This document shows positions 62,498 to 64,000 of a stretch of 64,000 nt of DNA, piece by piece. The notes under the pieces were generated by a model that was given only the letters and a program-made list of their open reading frames with translations, did no database searches and was not told where the DNA came from. Location of the stretch: assembly GCA_964473525.1 (NCBI GenBank), contig CAYYPK010000004.1, forward strand, positions 186,001 to 250,000, in the 5' to 3' direction. Made by a program: the position numbers and the translations under genes. The stretch comes from GCA-2687025 sp964473525. Lineage in GTDB: Bacteria > Poribacteria > WGA-4E > GCA-2687025. The first letter of the stretch is position 1; every line of letters begins with the position of its first letter.

Positions 62498-63622
62498 TCA
62501 GGCCTGCAAAGCCGCCAGGCAGTCCCAATCCTCGAACGCGGAGAACGCGCGCGCGATGCCGTCGGGATTCTGGTGCAGGAACAGCTGCCGGGCGAGGAAG
62601 CGTATCAAGGCGCTACGGTAGTCTTCATGCAGTTGCGCGCGTGAGTAGTCCGTCACGCCGTGACCGCGTAACGCCTCGAGGTAGCTGTCGAGCACCTCAC
62701 GCTCGATCTGCTGACGGTGGCTCTCCGCCAGCGGATGCACCAGAATCAGTGGCAGATCTGACGTTGGGTTGCCGATCTCGTACAGTTGCCAGTCCAGAAG
62801 AACCGTGGTGTCCTCGGACTCGTCGCGCGGGAACAGGTAGTTGCCACAACTGGCGTCGCCGTGGGTCAGCGTCTCCCGGGCCGTTGGGGCGAAGTGGCGC
62901 ATGAGCTTGTCCCACACTCCGTCCTCCACGATCCGCCTGACGACTTGCTTCCGCTCAGGAGTCAGGGCAGAAGCCGCCTCGCGGTAGACGTAGTCCATCC
63001 GACCGTGGGACCGGTCAAGCGCTCGCACCTCTGGCGGCTCAGCGATGTCGCGTAGCCTTGGGTGGTCCCACCACGCGGCGTGCAGTCGAGCCACGGCGCC
63101 GGCCATCTGCTTGAAGGTGTTCGTTGGCGTGGGCTGTGCGATGTCCCACCAACGCATGTGTGTTGGTTCGAGGTCGTCCAAGAGAAAGTGCGCGGCGCCG
63201 GAACTGTCGTCGAACTGCGCGTCGTAGCATGCGATCACCGGCAGTCGAGGCGGACGCTCATCCCGGGCGCTTCTCGCCTCAGTGTACGAGACGACGGGAA
63301 GATCCGTCGCGGCAGCTACCGTGCGATAGAACGCGACCTCCCTGCGCTCCATCGCCATCAGACGCGGGCTAGTCTCGCCGTGGATGCTGGCCCGGCAGCA
63401 CTTCAGGAACAGTCGACGAGACAGCGCGGGTCGCGCGTCCGGTGTGTACCTGACCGCCAGCCGAGCGGCGCTTGTTCGCTCCTCAATCGTCCGCGCGTCC
63501 CCATGCGGCTGCGCCGCCACCTCCGCGACGCCGCCAGCGCGTAGGTGACCAGCGCCTCTGAGGATTGTCGTCAGGCGATCGGCGGTAACGTCGCTTGCGG
63601 ATGTCACGAGGCGCTGGTTCAT
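62498..63622 (-). CDS. Aminoglycoside phosphotransferase/ecdysteroid kinase-like protein
   Basis: The 374-residue protein-kinase-fold small-molecule kinase has LFLKCCRAS as the ATP-binding Lys region, ARLHAAWWDHPRLRD, the catalytic Brenner motif LTHGDASCGNYLF and the metal loop VLLDWQLYEIGNP. The long form and the RLHAAWW segment resemble ecdysteroid-kinase-like and DUF1679 proteins more than resistance APH enzymes. The ATG at 63622 follows AAGGG. The substrate, perhaps a small alcohol, is unknown. Confidence 0.87.
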   Translation of the reverse strand: MNQRLVTSASDVTADRLTTILRGAGHLRAGGVAEVAAQPHGDARTIEERTSAARLAVRYTPDARPALSRRLFLKCCRASIHGETSPRLMAMERREVAFYRTVAAATDLPVVSYTEARSARDERPPRLPVIACYDAQFDDSSGAAHFLLDDLEPTHMRWWDIAQPTPTNTFKQMAGAVARLHAAWWDHPRLRDIAEPPEVRALDRSHGRMDYVYREAASALTPERKQVVRRIVEDGVWDKLMRHFAPTARETLTHGDASCGNYLFPRDESEDTTVLLDWQLYEIGNPTSDLPLILVHPLAESHRQQIEREVLDSYLEALRGHGVTDYSRAQLHEDYRSALIRFLARQLFLHQNPDGIARAFSAFEDWDCLAALQA

Positions 63623-63733
63623 GGGTCGCCCTTCTGGGTTGCGATGTGCCCAGCAGACCACAGCGGACGCCACAACACGCGTCCCCTCGAACCAGATCCC
63701 GGATGCACGGATGCAGTGGCGCGCGCTGCCGGG

Positions 63734-64000
63734 CTAACTGACCCACGGCAGGTACGCCGCCTGAGCTTCCGTGAGCTCGTCCGCCAGCGCGGTGGCTGTC
63801 GCGACGGAGTCCACCGCGCCATCGAGCATCAGCGCCTGAATGAACTTGTCCCGACTGCCCTCCAACGCCGCTTCGACGACGGTCTCGACCCACAGGAACC
63901 GCGTCGCGAGTGTCCCGGCGACGCCCGCTGACAGCGGCTTCAGCATCAACGGGCGGAGACCTCCGCCGTCAACCACGGCGGGCGACTCAATGACGGCGTC
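63734..64000 (-). CDS. C-terminal end of a family 4 glycoside hydrolase, 5' end outside the window
   Basis: The frame is open to base 64000. It reads DAVIESPAVVDGGGLRPLML, then RFLWVETVVEAALEGSRDKF, IQALMLDGAVDSVATATALA and AYLPWVS before the stop. This matches the C-terminus of GH4 enzymes (NAD+- and metal-dependent alpha-galactosidases/6-phospho-glycosidases), including the V(V/A)DGxG...P strand and the EAALxGxRxxxxQALxLDP-like helix. The catalytic N-terminal part is not visible, so specificity is unknown. Confidence 0.8.
   Translation of the reverse strand, partial: DAVIESPAVVDGGGLRPLMLKPLSAGVAGTLATRFLWVETVVEAALEGSRDKFIQALMLDGAVDSVATATALADELTEAQAAYLPWVS

Noticed and set aside
1..64000. 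CRISPR arrays, insertion sequences, prophage or integrase genes, replication origin
   Set aside because: I saw no regularly spaced direct repeats, transposase or integrase motifs, or DnaA-box clusters.

Overview
The window is about 64 kb of GC-rich, gene-dense bacterial chromosome. It has no rRNA, no tRNA I could recognise, no insertion sequence and no CRISPR array. Several protein signatures point to Candidatus Poribacteria or a close relative in the FCB/PVC neighbourhood. These are a long exported protein ending in a NYPNPFNPETW...YWDGRN tail, LamG/jelly-roll exported proteins ending in a short GK..WG.L(K/R) tail, three phytanoyl-CoA-dioxygenase-like proteins near sugar oxidoreductase, epimerase and isomerase genes, and a Pup ligase (PafA) outside Actinobacteria. 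The phylum assignment is inference from protein character, not from a marker-gene tree.

Layout. 1-2485 (-) is a truncated AAA-like/WD40 protein running off the left edge. 2680-4536 (+) is a Gfo/Idh/MocA plus PhyH pair. 4655-6242 (+) is an overlapping DUF262/HEPN pair, the best defence or toxin candidate here. 6282-8715 holds two exported GK..WG-tailed proteins flanking a transglutaminase-like protein. 8772-9951 is a promoter, cobalamin riboswitch, long leader and cobO. 10019-13494 (-) is a giant exported TolB-propeller/Ig protein broken by a one-base frameshift. 13764-15296 (+) is cobQ, the second B12 gene. 15319-19553 holds a PQQ-type propeller, ComF, RecX, two small membrane proteins and a TRM11-like RNA methylase. 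19882-24045 is pafA then ppdK. 24959-29053 is a 1364-residue tandem cyclase/AAA/TPR protein. 29121-34503 (-) is aldose epimerase, PhyH, an acidic membrane protein and mutL. 34707-38736 (+) is a sugar isomerase, argS and a beta-gamma-crystallin/DUF1349 protein, ending at a clear intrinsic terminator. 38979-45538 holds a Yip1-like protein, a multi-PAS histidine kinase (frameshifted), tsaC, tsaD and a lipoprotein. 45721-53940 holds exported proteins, a second Gfo/Idh/MocA, a UlaG-like hydrolase, an ankyrin protein, a MATE exporter and an exported thiaminase I. 54124-57186 (-) is the yebC-ruvC-ruvA-ruvB operon. 57341-61598 (+) is a pentaheme lipoprotein, two LamG proteins and an unrecognised exported protein. 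61533-64000 (-) is a PhyH-like protein lacking the usual iron-ligand Asp, an APH-like kinase and the end of a GH4 glycosidase.

How it fits together. Housekeeping functions (DNA repair and recombination, t6A synthesis, arginyl-tRNA charging, B12 salvage, PEP/pyruvate conversion) alternate with an exported and sugar-processing repertoire typical of a heterotroph living on complex glycans. Regulation visible in the sequence includes a B12 riboswitch with an SD-sequestering hairpin, two related TTGACT-N17-TAYATT promoters, ATGA translational coupling in the tsa and ruv operons, and a few intrinsic-terminator-like hairpins. The most unusual items are the complementary tandem cyclase, the DUF262-HEPN pair, the exported thiaminase I, the GK..WG C-terminal tail family and the PhyH variant with HCG or HIH where HxD is expected.
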